A DNA stretch of 64,000 nucleotides from Prosapia bicincta. Lineage: Eukaryota > Arthropoda > Insecta > Hemiptera > Cercopidae. Position 1 is the first letter of the stretch. Each line of letters opens with the position of its first letter. The DNA is taken from positions 169,183,886 through 169,247,885 of the forward strand of contig JBAIZL010000005.1 in the NCBI GenBank assembly GCA_036971475.1, given 5' to 3'. A model generated the notes under the pieces. That model was given only the letters and a program-made list of their open reading frames with translations, did no database searches and was not told the DNA's origin. A program made the position numbers and the translations under genes. Below, in pieces: positions 36,143 to 48,866 of this stretch.

Positions 36143-36358
36143 CTCATCTTTATGAAAATCTTTCAGCGGTTCCACAACACGACCTTGGTCACGAAGTTGT
36201 CTTATTAACTGGCTGTCATTATGATGTGTTTTTATAGTTTCTGCTTTACTACTTGCCAAATGTGAAGCTGATTCTATTAGATCTGGCCGAAGAGTTCCTT
36301 GTGCTAATATTACTTCATCGGGTTTTAAATTCATTTCGCTTATAATATCATTGGCAAT
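36143..36358 (-). CDS. GMPS: GMP synthase exon: XMP-binding region
   Basis: It encodes IANDIISEMNLKPDEVILAQ, then GTLRPDLIESASHLASSKAE, IKTHHNDSQLIRQLRDQGRV and VEPLKDFHKDE. AQGT(L)RPDLIES and the KTHHN and PLKDFHKDE blocks are hallmarks of GMP synthase near the pyrophosphatase active site. The acceptor is TTCTAG and the donor is GTAATG, both in phase 0. A 14.5 kb intron containing the nested Tigger/BEL insertion and Penelope remnants separates this exon from the next. Confidence 0.96.
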
Positions 36359-37188
36359 CTAGAACAAAAAATGAATAAATTCTATTTTATAGTACAGGCA
36401 ATTTTTTTTCTAATATCTAGCAAACAAAAATACTTTTATTTTTATTTACAAAATACTTGCTCAAAGGTAAAAGTCAAGATAGTTAACTCAAAATCTCACC
36501 AAAAATTAGTTTTTAATAAACAAACACGCTAGTTCAGAACAGACTAGTTTCATCAAAGATGTCACCTTCCACAGTGCTTGGCTACTAAAATTTAAAACTA
36601 ATGTTTGGTGACATTTTGAGTTGACTATTTTGAATTTACTTTTGAATGTACTTGCTACTTATAACTAATCATTTTACACCACATATTCAAATAAAAAGAT
36701 TAAAGTTCTTTAATGGCTATAATTTATCCAATCTAGAGGTGACACTGAATTAATGAAAGCATTTCTAGATGAACTTCTTAAAAAAATATTTTCCTCCTCA
36801 GGGAGTGCGTTTAAAGATGCATTTCTTCAAATTTAAGCTCAGTAATAGTTTTCCAGCAACTGTAACTTTTATTCAACTGGATAGTAGCTGATGAATCGGC
36901 TCTTACATTATATGAAAATTTTATGGTTGTTTTGTGATCAAGGACTGTCTTAATTGTACTTTTTCTTCTAAATAATTTGTCATAATTATAGATTTCTTTT
37001 TATCATTAATTTTATAGACAAAAATTTATTATTTTTTAGTGTTTCTTTGTTATTTTTGTTGCAGTTGTCATTTAAAATTTGTATATTTGAACTCTTTTTT
37101 CAAGTAGAAATTCTTGTAGTAGTTTTTAAAAAATATTTGTCTGCTATTGAACTTCTGAGTTTTGTTTTGCTGCATTCATAATGTACCT
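36359..37188. other. GMPS intron, no feature recognised
   Basis: AT-rich intronic sequence with no coding similarity or clear repeat ends. Confidence 0.45.
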
Positions 37189-38620
37189 TCCTTTCACCCA
37201 GTGAGTAGGGTGGCTAGAATAACTCCTTTCAGTAATTTTTGGTAATCTTGATAGTTCTACTAAATGCTGCTCTGTCCTTTCTCATGTACTATGGGCAAGA
37301 GAAATAAAGGCAAAAAAAAGTATAAGTAATTGTACTGATTTAAAAACCTTTAATACAAAATTGTTCGTAAACCTATGGTTACATTATAACCCTTTCAAGA
37401 ACATGAGCTGATATATCGGATCTCTGAATAGCAATTGAAAAAGACTAATGGCCAATAAATCGGCTCAGAATTTCAATCCATTGTAGTTCTCTTGAAACTC
37501 AATAGATTGTGTTACTATTACTACCATAAGAAATTTATTTCATCTAGAACAAAATGGTTCTTCTTTCACACATATACGGCAATGAACAAGGACGATATAT
37601 GGACAGTTGAAAGCATCCTAACAAGAGTTTACACTCGTTCATGTTTTCTTAGTTCAAGTCCTCGGCTCTATCATGTATTACAGTATTACCGAATCATGTG
37701 TACATTTTCGTTTGGCATTTCCTAATTATCTATTGTAAGAATATCTTTAAAGTTATTTAGTATTATTTTCACTAAATTCTATTTGTTTTTTAATTTCATT
37801 TTTCAATGAATGTTATTTTTCTGGGTACTAGAAAACGATCACGAACTATATGCATGCATATGATGTGATAAGGGACTTCATGGGCAATTGATCTCAAAAT
37901 ATACTTGTTGGAATTTCACATATATTATAAGATACTTAAAGATGTTAGGAGGGTAATATTGATAAAAAGATAAGCTGTAAATAGGTTTACAGTGTAAGAA
38001 TTGAACAATGTAGGCAGAGCAAAATTCAGACTCAGAATAATGCTAGCGAATATAGGCTTAAATTTATAGCATAAGGTTTTCATAGGTGTAGACTTTTCAA
38101 ATTCAAAATATACGTAGAAAACCTCTTGGAAATGAATGTGGGTATGCAAGTTTTAAGATGGCAGGGTTTTTTTGAAGATTTTATATGTTTGGCAACCTGG
38201 AAATTAAAAAAGAACTGATGATAGTAAAGAAGGCAAAATTGACTACAAATAAAAATTTTGGAAAATGAGTGATTTATAACATAAATATTTAATATCCAAA
38301 GTATTTGTGGAACAAAAAACAGACCTCTATCTCTATTTATATGAAATCTACACAAAATTATAAGAAGTTATACAAACACCAGACAAATGGTGTTTATCTT
38401 GCGTGAAATTTGAAAAAAATTGATGGTCTTAAAAGGAGTTAAACACTGATTCACAGTTCAATGGGATTTTGAGGTTAGGTCACCTCCCGCTAGTTATAAT
38501 ATACTTCCACCTGTGTGTAGAGAGGCTAGGATAACTTGTTTTGGTATTTTTTTTTGTCATTTTGATAGTTCCACTACATGCTGCTCTGTACTTTCTCATT
38601 TACTATGTCAATAGAATTCT
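37189..38620. repeat. Direct repeat of about 115 bp flanking a 1.2 kb insert
   Basis: About 37195-37310 and 38508-38620 are diverged direct copies, sharing blocks such as GGCTAG(A/G)ATAACT, TTGATAGTTC and ATGCTGCTCTGT followed by CTTTCTCAT. The interval holds a possible TTAA-type element: the right end before TTAA (38439-38442) is the reverse complement of CTCCTTTTAAGACCAT, and the left end ACCCTTTCAAGAACAT at 37389 matches it at 12 of 16 positions. Confidence 0.5.
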
Positions 38621-39404
38621 GATAAGTCTCCTCCTAGGTGAATGGAACAATTGTTTCTATTTGTAAGCAGGAAGTAATCAATACATCTTTCCCTATCCAT
38701 TATTATGCTGATTCAAAAACAAAATAAGGGAGCATTTATATAAATTACAACTATGTGTGTATGTGTTTGTCATCCAATATGTTGTTACACTGATGTATTG
38801 TAAAGCAATTTGTACTTCTTGAGAGAAATGTACAATAGTCTTAAAATGTAACTTTTAGTAGTTGAAGTGTAATAAAACGATAGTTCTGAAGAATAATATT
38901 AAAACAAGCAACTATTTTATTTCATTTAACAGTCAAACTATGGTGAGTCAGTTTGTAAGAAAATCTCAAATGTAGGAGGAAAAACAAGGTTCAGGTTTTT
39001 CACATAAATAGTATATATATTTTTGAGTAAATGTCTGCATAGTTATTAAGCCCCAGGTCTAAAGAATACTTGGTATTAAAATACTGTCCACGTCAAATAA
39101 AACCTCCATTAATAGCAAAATTAACACGTCTTCAAGAACCGAAACTCATACTCCTGCAACCTGAGACTTTTTGCTTACAATAGACTTAATGAAACAGCCA
39201 AATATACATCCTCGATACTTCAGTTAGGCAAACTTAGTTGCATACTAGTATTTTTAAATATTTATATTTGTAAAGGAAATTAGAATACAATAATTTTTTT
39301 CTATACGGCCAACATTCTAACAAAAAATTAAACACCTGAAACAAAAAGCCATTATCAAGATTACTGTTCAAAATTATTTACTAGTACTTATATAAAATAC
39401 TTAC
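38621..39404. other. GMPS intron, no feature recognised
   Basis: AT-rich intron up to the donor at 39404. Nothing recognised. Confidence 0.45.
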
Positions 39405-39556
39405 AGAAACAAATACGTCACCAATTATTTTTCTTTTTTCTTCAGGATTTGATGTCATACATAACATTTTTGAAACCCTTGACCTACAATTTTGTTCTTT
39501 AGGATCTAATGACAATGTAGTTGATCCATATAGAAACTCATGGGTTGCATTTATCA
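39405..39556 (-). CDS. GMPS: GMP synthase exon: central ATP-pyrophosphatase segment
   Basis: It encodes VINATHEFLYGSTTLSLDP and then SNPEEKRKIIGDVFVS. It aligns without gaps to the animal segment containing the SPEEKRKIIGDTFV motif. The first two bases complete the Val codon begun in the previous exon. The acceptor is TTCATAG and the donor is GTAAGT after TTTGTTTCT. The conserved EEKRKIIGD stretch and both junction phases make the assignment secure. Confidence 0.95.
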
Positions 39557-41256
39557 CTATGAACAAAAACGTAATTTTAATTTTGTTTACATTTATTACT
39601 TATAATTGTTATTTACAAAATAATGACTAATAATAAGAGTTTAAATCTAAAATCTGGTTTAAGAATTTAAAACTATTTAACCAAATAAGCTTATAGCCAT
39701 TTTTTATGATATATTTTTTTCTTGGACATCTTCTGACAGATAAATAATTTTGTAGCATTATTTCAGCATAGTGTAATTAATTAACAATTCAATTTTTAAA
39801 TATTATAAGATGAAACAAATACCTATTCTATCTTGATATTCAAGACGTTTTAGAAAAATCAACTTGCACTCAAATTGAAAACCTATCTATAAAAAAAGGA
39901 GCATTGAATCATGTTGCCAATTTATTTCTGAAAAATCAGTGTCTAAATCAAACCAAAGCATGCCACTTTGCCTATAACTTTACACTAGTAAAAGTTAACT
40001 AATTGCAATGCCAGTGATAAAAAATTGAAATCATTAAAATGCTTAGGTATTAGCTTGCAAAGTTAATTGTGAGAAAAATAACTAAACTTAAAAAAAAGTG
40101 TAATACAATGAATGTTATTTTATATTATATTTAAAACTAGACTAAAACAATTTTAATTGAATATAGAAAATAGACCTGGTTTTGAATTGGCAATAAAACC
40201 TGGTAGACGTTTTGTACATCACCTTACACGCATGGATATTCTCCTAACCAAGATAGTTAATCCTTGAAAACTTTAAAATCAAGCATGTAACTACTTTTAC
40301 ACTTTTGTCTTTTTCCACCACTGCCCTATCTCCCAAATATTAAATACTTGCAATTTGTATTATTAACATATCACTTCTATCTTGAAGGTTTCTTTTTAGA
40401 AAAGTTTTACTTTTAAAATTGAATTCTCTTTATTTCTTTGAATTAAAAAATTCCTTTTAAAACTTTCAAACTCTTTTATGTTTGCCATGAAAGACTCAAT
40501 ATCTATATAGATCTTAAAAACTCATGAAAATGTCTAATCTTTTTTTGTTTAAAATGGTTGTTTAAATTTTATTTATTATTAATAATTTCATAAATTAGTA
40601 ATTATTAAATGTTCAACCAATTTCCAAATCCTTCATCACATCTATAAATTATATATAATTTATTGACATGCTAATAATTAAAATACAATAATAATAAGTG
40701 TTAAGTAACAAAACTTATTTGATTTTTTTTTTTGTCTATGATGATAGCCAAACTTTTGAGTTTGAAGTTAAAAAATTCAAGTAAATTTATGAAAACCTTA
40801 CAGAGACAAAAAAATGTTCAGCAAATTGTTAAATTGTTACATTAAAATAATAATAATTCTTTGCTAGCATGATATGATAAGTCATTAAATGTCAAAGATA
40901 AAATAGTAAATTTTATTTTAAAGATAACCATAATTACAATATTAATATGAAGTAAAACAGAAAAAATAGCAACCAATATACAAAAATTGTTTTTTAAAAG
41001 TCACATTAATACATTAAATTTCATTTAAAATTCATATTATATGTATTAATTTAATTAACCTGAGGAAATACTAATGAAATTTTGTACAATAAACAATTTT
41101 TTCAAAGAGGTGGCACTGACTTTGAAACGCGAAAGGTGGCACAAGTTTTCCTCCAGGTCCACAAACAATAGGCACTATATCAAATGAAGTACATTTTATG
41201 ATACTAAATTAAACAACAACAAGAAAGTAAAATTAAAATATATTCGTACAAATTAC
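39557..41256. other. GMPS intron, no feature recognised
   Basis: This 1.7 kb intron is extremely AT-rich and shows no recognisable insertion on either strand. Confidence 0.5.
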
Positions 41257-41422
41257 CTCTTAAATTAATGCCTTGTTCCTTAAGAGACTGTTCTACTTGT
41301 TGACTCTCATGCTTTCTCATAAAGCCATTGTCTATGTGAACAGCAATAATTTCTTGTTTAGGCAAAGCTTTATGAAGTAACGCAGCACACACTGTAGAAT
41401 CTACACCACCACTTACAAGTAA
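41257..41422 (-). CDS. GMPS: GMP synthase exon: ATP-pyrophosphatase P-loop
   Basis: It encodes [20 protein letters not shown] and continues [19 protein letters not shown] to INLR. SGGVDST is the PP-loop that binds the ATP phosphates when XMP is adenylylated. HIDNGFMRK is also nearly invariant in the family. The acceptor is ATTTTCAG before TTACTTG, in phase 0. The donor is GTAATT, leaving one base that completes a Val codon in the next exon. The exact 3' boundary follows from that phase match: reading on gives GNLYEYI, which is not conserved. Confidence 0.96.
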
Positions 41423-42001
41423 CTGAAAATATTTACAACTCTACATCAACATACATAAATATCAGTGATATAAAAATTATAAATAAACTAAGTAATTTTT
41501 ATAATACAGCTGTATCTTGATAATTTATATAAATGTGAGACTAGAAGAATATCAAATACAATTGAAAATTATAAGAAATGAGACTTATAAATCTGGAAAT
41601 TCGTATTTAAGTAAAAAAAATAAGAAATGATGCCGTTTTTTAAAATGACTTTAGAGAGATAGAAATTCATAAATAATTTTAATATTTGATCTTATATTTG
41701 TATGTTACATTTGCATAGGCAAATGTTTACTATAAGTAACACTTTTGTGTTTAATGAGGATGGCCATTTCAGGAGATGTATCATATAATATGCTACAATA
41801 GGCAAGAGTCATATTAATATATATTCATATTAATATAAGTCTAAATGCATGGCTTAAGTTGAAAATGAAGTAACAATTTTTAACCTAGTTACAAAAAAAT
41901 TACCTATGAATATAATCAGTGAAATATTCCATAGCACAAGCCTTAAACCAGTAACTACTATATTTCAAGGTAAATAAAGTACTACTTTATAAACAGCTAC
42001 A

Positions 42002-42990
42002 GTTGACTCCTGATTATCTGCAGGATTGTTGGTCACAATATACATGGATAATCCATAGAGAGCAAACACGTTCAAATACTGTGTAATACAAGATATTAAT
42101 TGATAACAAAATAACATAATGAACTCAGTGTTCTTTATTTAAAGTTTTGTACAGTATATTACAAACATGTAAGCTTAATAAATAATAAATATTACAAACA
42201 TGTAAGCTTAATAAATAATAAATATTACAGTACACAAACAAAATAAATTTTATCGTATAGTCCTATTACTTAACATTAGTAAAGTACTGTAAGTACACAT
42301 AGCATGTACTTTTGAATTTAAGCTTTCTTAAAATAGTCTGTTAATTGCTTCCGTTTTTTTGTAAAAAAGCATTTCCTTTTAATTTGCAATTGCAATTTAT
42401 GTAAAATCAACTCATCTGCTATTATATTGCCATCCTGTCGTTCTAGGTATTCCATAATCCATTCAACATAGTATAGCGTTGTCTCATGGTCGATCCTTGG
42501 CTGTGAAGGAAGCTCCTCCTTTTCATTCTCTCCGTTTTATCGGCTTCAGTAGCTCATCCCAAAATGTAATCGTCCATGAAATCAAACCCAGGATCATAAA
42601 TATCGCACTTCAGCCAGTTTATGATGTCTCATTCCTCCCGATCCTCTGTTTTGGATTGTGCTAACTTGGTCAGCACCCTTGGAGAGTCATCTACATCAAC
42701 CACTGAGGAGTTGCTCAATTCACTTTTTACTCACAGCATGAGTTTTATCCATGATCTAGCAACATCATAGATAGAGTCTAGGAATGTGTATTCCTTACAA
42801 AACTTCAAGTCAAAACCTTCTTCTATTCTTTTCTATTTTTCTATAGTTGTTTGCAGGTTTTTTTCATGGCTGCAATAACCCCTTGGTTCACAGGCTGAAT
42901 TAGAGGAGTGACGTTTGGTGGTGAATATTTAACAAACATTTATTCAAAAACAATGTTATAAGGAGAGGTTAGAAGTCAGGTTACTCAATA
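42002..42990 (-). pseudogene. Tigger/Jerky-type transposase, C-terminal remnant
   Basis: From about 42955 down, the minus strand reads KYSPPNVTPLIQPVNQGVIA and then AMKKTCKQL. This matches the LPPNTTPLIQP(M/L)DQGVI block, with Asn at the usual Asp position. Later GFDLKFCKEYTFLDSIYDVA and RSWIKLML, and near 42330-42380 LQIKRKCFFTKKRKQLTDYF, match the Tigger C-terminal end. CAGTTGACTCCTGATTATCT at 42002 probably is its terminal repeat. Frames are broken. The piggyBac element at 42999 starts just beyond and may have cut off the 5' part. Confidence 0.75.
42158..42223. repeat. 33-bp tandem duplication
   Basis: Two adjacent copies of a unit starting ATTACAAACATGTAAGCTTA, at 42158 and 42191, apparently identical. 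It lies within the Tigger remnant. Confidence 0.9.
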
Positions 42991-42998
42991 TAATTTAA

Positions 42999-45918
42999 CA
43001 CTTTGACGATCACGGATAAATTACCTTTTTTTCTGCATTAGCCCAAAATTCCATTTATTCTACTTTGCTATTTAATATAGTATAGAACAAGTATTTAATA
43101 GATTTTACTGTTAATTTTCATAACTATAGGTGAAAATTTATAAATTATGAAGCGGTCGTAAACGAACGACCGCCTTGGTCCTGCGCAGTAAAACCTTTTG
43201 TGTCAGACCGTGGCGGGCTTGTACAACCACCAGGTAGCGCTAGGGATTTGTATTCGGGTGCTTCCGTTATGTCCAAGGTCAATGTAGTTATTCATTTCGC
43301 GGGAATAGTGAGTAATTTTCCTAGCTACTATTGCAGACGGATGTTGTGTTTTTACAAGTTGTTTCTGATTAGTTTTACTAGTTTTGAATAGCTTTATTAG
43401 AATAAATCTTACTAGATTACTTCAAATAAGAAATATGGATAATACGCGTATATCTTCCCGCACTAAACGTCTTGTTGATCTAGCACGTGAACAGACCTAT
43501 TTACTTTCAGGTAAGCAGCATTCTTTTTATATATTATTAGTAATAAAAATATCACTTTAGGTATACGTGTTTGTTGCTTGCTGCTTTTTTTGTCTTGAAG
43601 TTTCAGTTAATTTTTGTTATATTTCTAGTCCGTGTTTTATTTATTGGACTGTGATTTATTAGGAGACGATTTATCAGAAGACCCTAATTTTGAGTCAGGT
43701 CAAGAGTCGGAATCTGAAAATAGTGATGACTCCTACCAAGAAAATACGAGAAAACGTCGCTGAATAGAACTTGAGCATTGCGCTGCTGACATTGCATCTA
43801 AAGTACAGTCCACAAACAGTTTGGAGAAAAGGGTATTTTACAAGTATGTACGCCATCGTCTCTGATCTGAATCTAAAAGTAACTGCAGTTCAAGAATCAG
43901 AATGGAAAAGTGTTTGTGATCAATGCACCAGTTTTGACAAAAGTTTTACTTCGTGTGTGAATGATAGTGATGATCAGTGTTATGAAACCCCTTACGGTAT
44001 TTTTTCAAAATTTGTGGATGATGACATTATTGTTATGATGGTTGAACAAACTAATATTTATGCTACCCAGACTATAAATAACATTCAGGAGCGGTCAAAG
44101 ATAAAATGGGTACATCTGTTAAAGAAATGAGGAACTTTTTAGGATTGATTGTCTACATGGGGCTTGTTCGTTATCCAACTTTACGATCATACTGGAGTCA
44201 GGACCCACTGTATAAGAATAACTTGTTGTCATCCATAATGAGTAGGAATAGATTTGAAATTATATTACGAATGTGGCATTTCGCGAACAATGAAGACTGT
44301 CCTGTGAATGACAGCTTGTTCAAAATCTTGAGTCTTGTTAAAAAATTAATAAAAATTATAAAACAATGTTCACGCCAAGAGAAACGGTTTGTGTTGATGA
44401 ATCCCTAATTCCAATTAGAGGCAGATTATCCTTCAAACAATACATTCCAAACAAGGCAAGCAAATATGGAGTGAAGGTTTTCAAGTTGTGTTGTGATAAT
44501 GGGTATACTTACATCATGAAAATTTGTACCCTCAAACGTCGTTATGACACTCTCTGAAGATCTTTTGGACTCTGGCAGGACAATTGTAGCGGACAACTAT
44601 TATTGTAGCTTAGAACTAGCAAATAAGCTGTTGAATAGAAAAACCCACCTCTTGGGCACATTACGGAGTAATAGGAAGGGAAATCCGAAAGAGGTTACAA
44701 CAAAAAAACTCAATCGGGGTGAAGTAACGGCATTACAAAATTCGCGAGGGATTGTTGTGCTAAAATGGCACGATAAACGAGATGTGCTTATGATTTCTAC
44801 AAAGCACAATTCTGACATTGTGGAAGTAATGAATAAATTTGGGAAAACAACAAATAAACCAGCCATGATTGTGGAGTATAATAAATGGAAATCCGCAATA
44901 GATACCTCAGACCAGATGCCATCTTATAGTACGAGTCTCAGGAGAATGGTAAAATGGTATCACAAACTTGCCATTGAATGCTTGCTCGGTAATACGTTGG
45001 TCAATGCCCCTATTTTATTCAATAAAATACAAAATAAAAAGATATCAATCACAAAATTCAAAGAAGAATTAGTAAAAGATTTACTGAAAAAAACAGTAAT
45101 TGAACAACCAGCGCTTCCACTGACAACAAATAAGAGACGATCGTTGAATAGTCACAGGTTTGATAAAAAAATAGGCAAGTTTGATAAAGTTCGCAAGTAT
45201 TGTAAAGGATGTTATGCAAAACATTCAGGAGGCCAAATGACAAAGAATAAAGTAAAAAAAGGTCGTATCATATTGTAAAGATTGCGAGAATGAGCGTCAC
45301 TACTGCTTGGACTGTTTCCATACGTTCCACAAAAATGTGTAATTTGTTTTTTTTTTTTGTATTCCCGTGTGTAAGCCCATAATTATCAGAATTTAGTGTT
45401 TTAGTGTTTCTCTTACATACATACATATATATATTCGGAATACAATACATATAAAATAATATGTGAATATCATAAAACATCGATGTGAACCAAATTTGAA
45501 ATTTATTTGTTTTTTTGCCACTGTGAACATGTATTATCATAATTTAGTTTAGAGAGTATTATACGTATTTTCAATCTTATGTTACAATATGGGCTAGTAT
45601 AAATACGTGAATTTATTTTAATATATCGCTGTAAACAGTATTTTTAAAAAATGTATACACAAGAGAATTTTTATTAATAAAAGGAAAACGAAAACACTTC
45701 TAAAACAAATTTTAAACACTAAAACTATGGACCAAGTATACCATTTCATTCACGGGGACCGTAGAGGTCGTATAGCATAGAGAAAACAGCAGTTAAGTGG
45801 TTGTGTGGACTACAATGAACGATTATTGGTGCTGAGCTTGTGCGGGCGTATACGTCTGCTACGGTCCCTGCATACGGTCTATCGGCGGGCATATACGACC
45901 GCCACGGCCATCAAAGTG
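42999..45918 (+). mobile_element. Complete piggyBac-like element (2920 bp)
   Basis: Starts CACTTTGACGATCACGG after TTAA (42995-42998) and ends with the reverse complement of CACTTTGATGGCCGTGG before TTAA (45919-45922). Both ends carry GC-rich CGGTCGT-type subterminal motifs (GGTCGTAAACGAACGACCG near 43154 and CATATACGACCGCCACGG near 45890). A degraded transposase gene lies between on the plus strand. Intact TTAA flanks and readable ends suggest a moderately young copy, though its gene is broken. Confidence 0.92.
43435..45342 (+). pseudogene. piggyBac-like transposase, frameshifted, with a short intron
   Basis: ATG at 43435 opens MDNTRISSRTKRLVDLAREQ. A donor GTAAGC at 43511 and an acceptor ATTTATTAG ending at 43662 join in frame (LSG to GDDLSEDPNFES), giving a 152-bp intron. 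An acidic N-terminal region follows. The core is spread over several frames: FSKFVDDDIIVMMVEQTN, MRNFLGLIVYMGLVRYPTLR, VDESLIPIRGRLSFKQYIPN (first Asp), TIVADNYYCSLELANKLL (second Asp) and AIDTSDQM (third). It ends with the Cys-rich domain CKGC, CKDC, CLDCFHTFHKNV. All three catalytic Asp survive, but at least four frameshifts or small deletions disable it. Confidence 0.9.
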
Positions 45919-45922
45919 TTAA

Positions 45923-47200
45923 TCTTTATATTTTACATACATTTATATATAGTCCAATGATGCACAGTTAATGATGCAGACAACTGTCATGTGACTCTGT
46001 GAACTTATCACTATCCCGGCTGCTGGAAAACCTAGCCGAAACAATCGAACTCATGATAACGCTAAATAAATGAGCATTCTATATTCAAATTTATTGGAAT
46101 ATGAAATCAGAATTTTATGAATTAAAATTCCTGTAACCGGATCAAAATTATCAATATTCCTGTATAATCACCAAATTTGTCCCAAAGCTACCAATACACA
46201 TATAAATCCTGAAATTCCTCTTTACCCGATCGGTGGCAATCTCCATTATTCAAAAAATTAATCCAATATAATATGTTACATAATTAAACTATTAAAAGAA
46301 CCGGTATGTTAATTAGTACCTTTATTGTTCTATTATGCAACAATCATACTATTTTACTCAAGATGGAAATGTGTTTTTTCTCAATTATTTGTTAAGTAAA
46401 TATTTCTGTTACAGCTGTATGTACAGCTACTATATGCTGATAAAATGTATATAATTTATGTAATTATATTCTCTCTTTCATTATATACCCTCAGCGGTCG
46501 CCTATTATTATTCAATTTCAACTTTTCCCCTCAGAAAGAAATATTGGTGGGCCCTTCTCTTTTAATAAAGGCACTTTTGCAAACCAGTAGGCACAGCAAC
46601 TCGATAATCTGAAGCAACAAGAATGATAATCATTCAAACGCAGTTACACTTTGGCCATATATACTGTACTTCCTATAGAGACCGAACCACCAACAAAATA
46701 ACTTCATTATTATTACTAATCAACCATATTATTCAGCATATAAAAAATGAAATTATTAAACTAGGAAAAAACACATACTTACGCAAAATTTGATGAAGTT
46801 TTTCACGGCTATTCCATTTCAGAGTAGGATGCTTCTCCAGCCGCTCCAAGTAATATGGAAAATTATTGATTTTAAAATAGATAACTATTTATGGAACAAT
46901 TTTCTCATTTTACCCAAAGCGGCCCAAAGAGCCTTGTCATATTTCATCTTAATCTTGTAGTCACCTCATGTGTAGCCATTTATATTAATATGAACCTGCT
47001 AAAAGTATCATTGTCTTATTTTTCTTCTTAATCTAGGACTTATCTAAACTACCTATCTATTATTTACATCAAGTGACTGGAATTGGTGTTGTCTTGTTTA
47101 TTCTATTCTATGACATAAATATCTATATTCATATGTTACTAATTCAAATCTTTCATACAATCATTGAGGGAAGAAATAATTAATTGCCTTCTAAAAATCT
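45923..47200. other. GMPS intron, no clear feature
   Basis: Intronic sequence between the piggyBac element and the Merlin remnant. No coding similarity or terminal repeats were recognised. Confidence 0.4.
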
Positions 47201-47960
47201 TTAAACTGGTCTGGCTTTGTCAAAACAATATTTCCCCATATGTATTCCACAAGGTATGTTTTGAACGTAGTGACTGCCATTTGACCTATTCTTTGATGCA
47301 TCACATATAATGTTAGCCCAATGACTTTCTATTGTCTGCGTATGCACATTACGATCACCAGGACAAACAAAATTGAGAGTTATTGACAGTTTTGTGTAGA
47401 AATCCATTTTGACTCAGAGAATTGTACTCCCTTCACATACCAGTAATGACTGTGCCCCAGGCTCCACATTTTCCATTATTATTTGCAGTAATGTAGCTGA
47501 ATCCCTTTTTCCAACAATTTTCAGAAAACACTTTTTACCGTCTCTATCCACCAACTACCCAAAGAGTTTTAGTCAAACACCCACAATTCTACTTACATTT
47601 CCCAAACGCGTTTCCATTCATTTCAACAATTTGTCCTGCGTCACCTATTTTAGTTGAGTTCTTCAGAAGCCAAGCCATGAGAATCTCCCTGAAAGCATTT
47701 TTGAGCTTCCTCATTGTAGGCCGCAAAAGTCCAGTCTCACAAACAATAATAAAAAACTGATATTTTAATATCCTTGCTACCAGAACGGTGAGCAATTGAA
47801 GTGGATTAACTTGAGCTAATCCAAAGCTGGTATTGTCTCTTACATAATTTTTAGCTCTGCAGTTATGAATCCCACATTTATAAATCATATTGTCCTTTGC
47901 TCTGCAATTAAGATGCATCATTGCACCACAATTCACACATTTTATTGATGGTTTCACCAG
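47201..47960 (-). pseudogene. Merlin (IS1016-like) transposase remnant
   Basis: On the minus strand, CVNCGAMMHLNCRAKDNMIY and CGIHNCRAKNYVRDNTSF give the N-terminal Cys-rich part. KIGDAGQIVEMNGNAFGKCK corresponds to the (I/V)E(I/M)DE(S/T)KFGKRK block, with Asn replacing the first catalytic Asp. After frame breaks come KIVGKRDSATLLQIIMENVE and PG, then SITLNFVCPGDRNVHTQTIE and SHWANI, matching the VNHS(L/V)NFVDP-(T)GAHTxTIExxW segment of Merlin/IS1595-type transposases. The lost Asp and several frameshifts indicate a dead copy. Terminal repeats were not found. Confidence 0.75.
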
Positions 47961-48334
47961 TTTATAGTCTTACAGAAAACTTTTCAACCACTTTTTGAAA
48001 TGTTTGACGGAACACAGTAATACTATCAAATATACACTCCATGGTGAGACGGGTATACTGTGAATATAATGATGTGACACTGACCGTAGTTATCTGCCAA
48101 CTAAAAGTGCCTTCAAGAAACGTGAAGAGCCCACTGATGAGTGTAATCGAAAAGAAACCTAGAGCAATAGAGTATCCTGTTGAAGGATACTCATAGACTT
48201 AATGATAGCAAATCAGTCTGAAGCGCTTGAGATTATGAGAGAGTTGGTCATGTTATGCTACTCTGTTCCAGGCTTTCAAGAATCCAACAAAACTAAAACT
48301 GTGGAATGGTAGGATCTCAATAAAAACGGCTTTG

Positions 48335-48340
<6 letters not shown>

Positions 48341-48387
<47 letters not shown>
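48341..48387. repeat. (TA)n microsatellite
   Basis: Uninterrupted TA run just before the palindrome at 48398. Open frames made of alternating Tyr and Ile here are artefacts. Confidence 0.95.
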
Positions 48388-48390
<3 letters not shown>

Positions 48391-48397
48391 TAGATAG

Positions 48398-48745
48398 ATT
48401 TTTTGGACTAGGAGACTGACAGACTTACCTTGATAAGAGTCCACTCTGTAGTCTTGAAATAGAAACACATAAAAGCACTTAAACAATGATATATTTCAAC
48501 CACACAGTGGTCTTTGTCAATCGAAGAGAAAACACAAAAAACAAAAAGAAATATGAGAGAATGAATTCTTTTTTTTTTCATTCTCTCATATTTCTTTTTG
48601 TTTTTTGTGTTTTCTCTTCGATTGACAAAGACCACTGTGTGGTTGAAATATATCATAGTTTAAGTGCTTTTATGTGTTTCTATTTCAAGACTACAGAGTG
48701 GACTCTTACCAAGGTAAGTCTGTCAGTCTCCTAGTCCAAAAAATC
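48398..48745. repeat. Near-perfect 348-bp palindrome
   Basis: Left arm 48398-48567 and right arm 48575-48745 are inverted copies centred near 48571; only a few mismatches are visible. Each arm runs from GATTTTTTGGACTAGGAGAC to ATGAGAGAATGAA. A third, direct copy of the left arm lies at 48865-49025. The arms probably represent the terminal region of the Penelope-like element whose GIY-YIG end follows at 49256-49594. Confidence 0.9.
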
Positions 48746-48774
48746 TAAATAATCTTTACCAACCAAAACTAACC

Positions 48775-48777
<3 letters not shown>

Positions 48778-48864
<87 letters not shown>
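48778..48864. repeat. (TA)n microsatellite
   Basis: About 43 TA units directly before the third copy of the palindrome arm. Confidence 0.95.
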
Positions 48865-48866
<2 letters not shown>

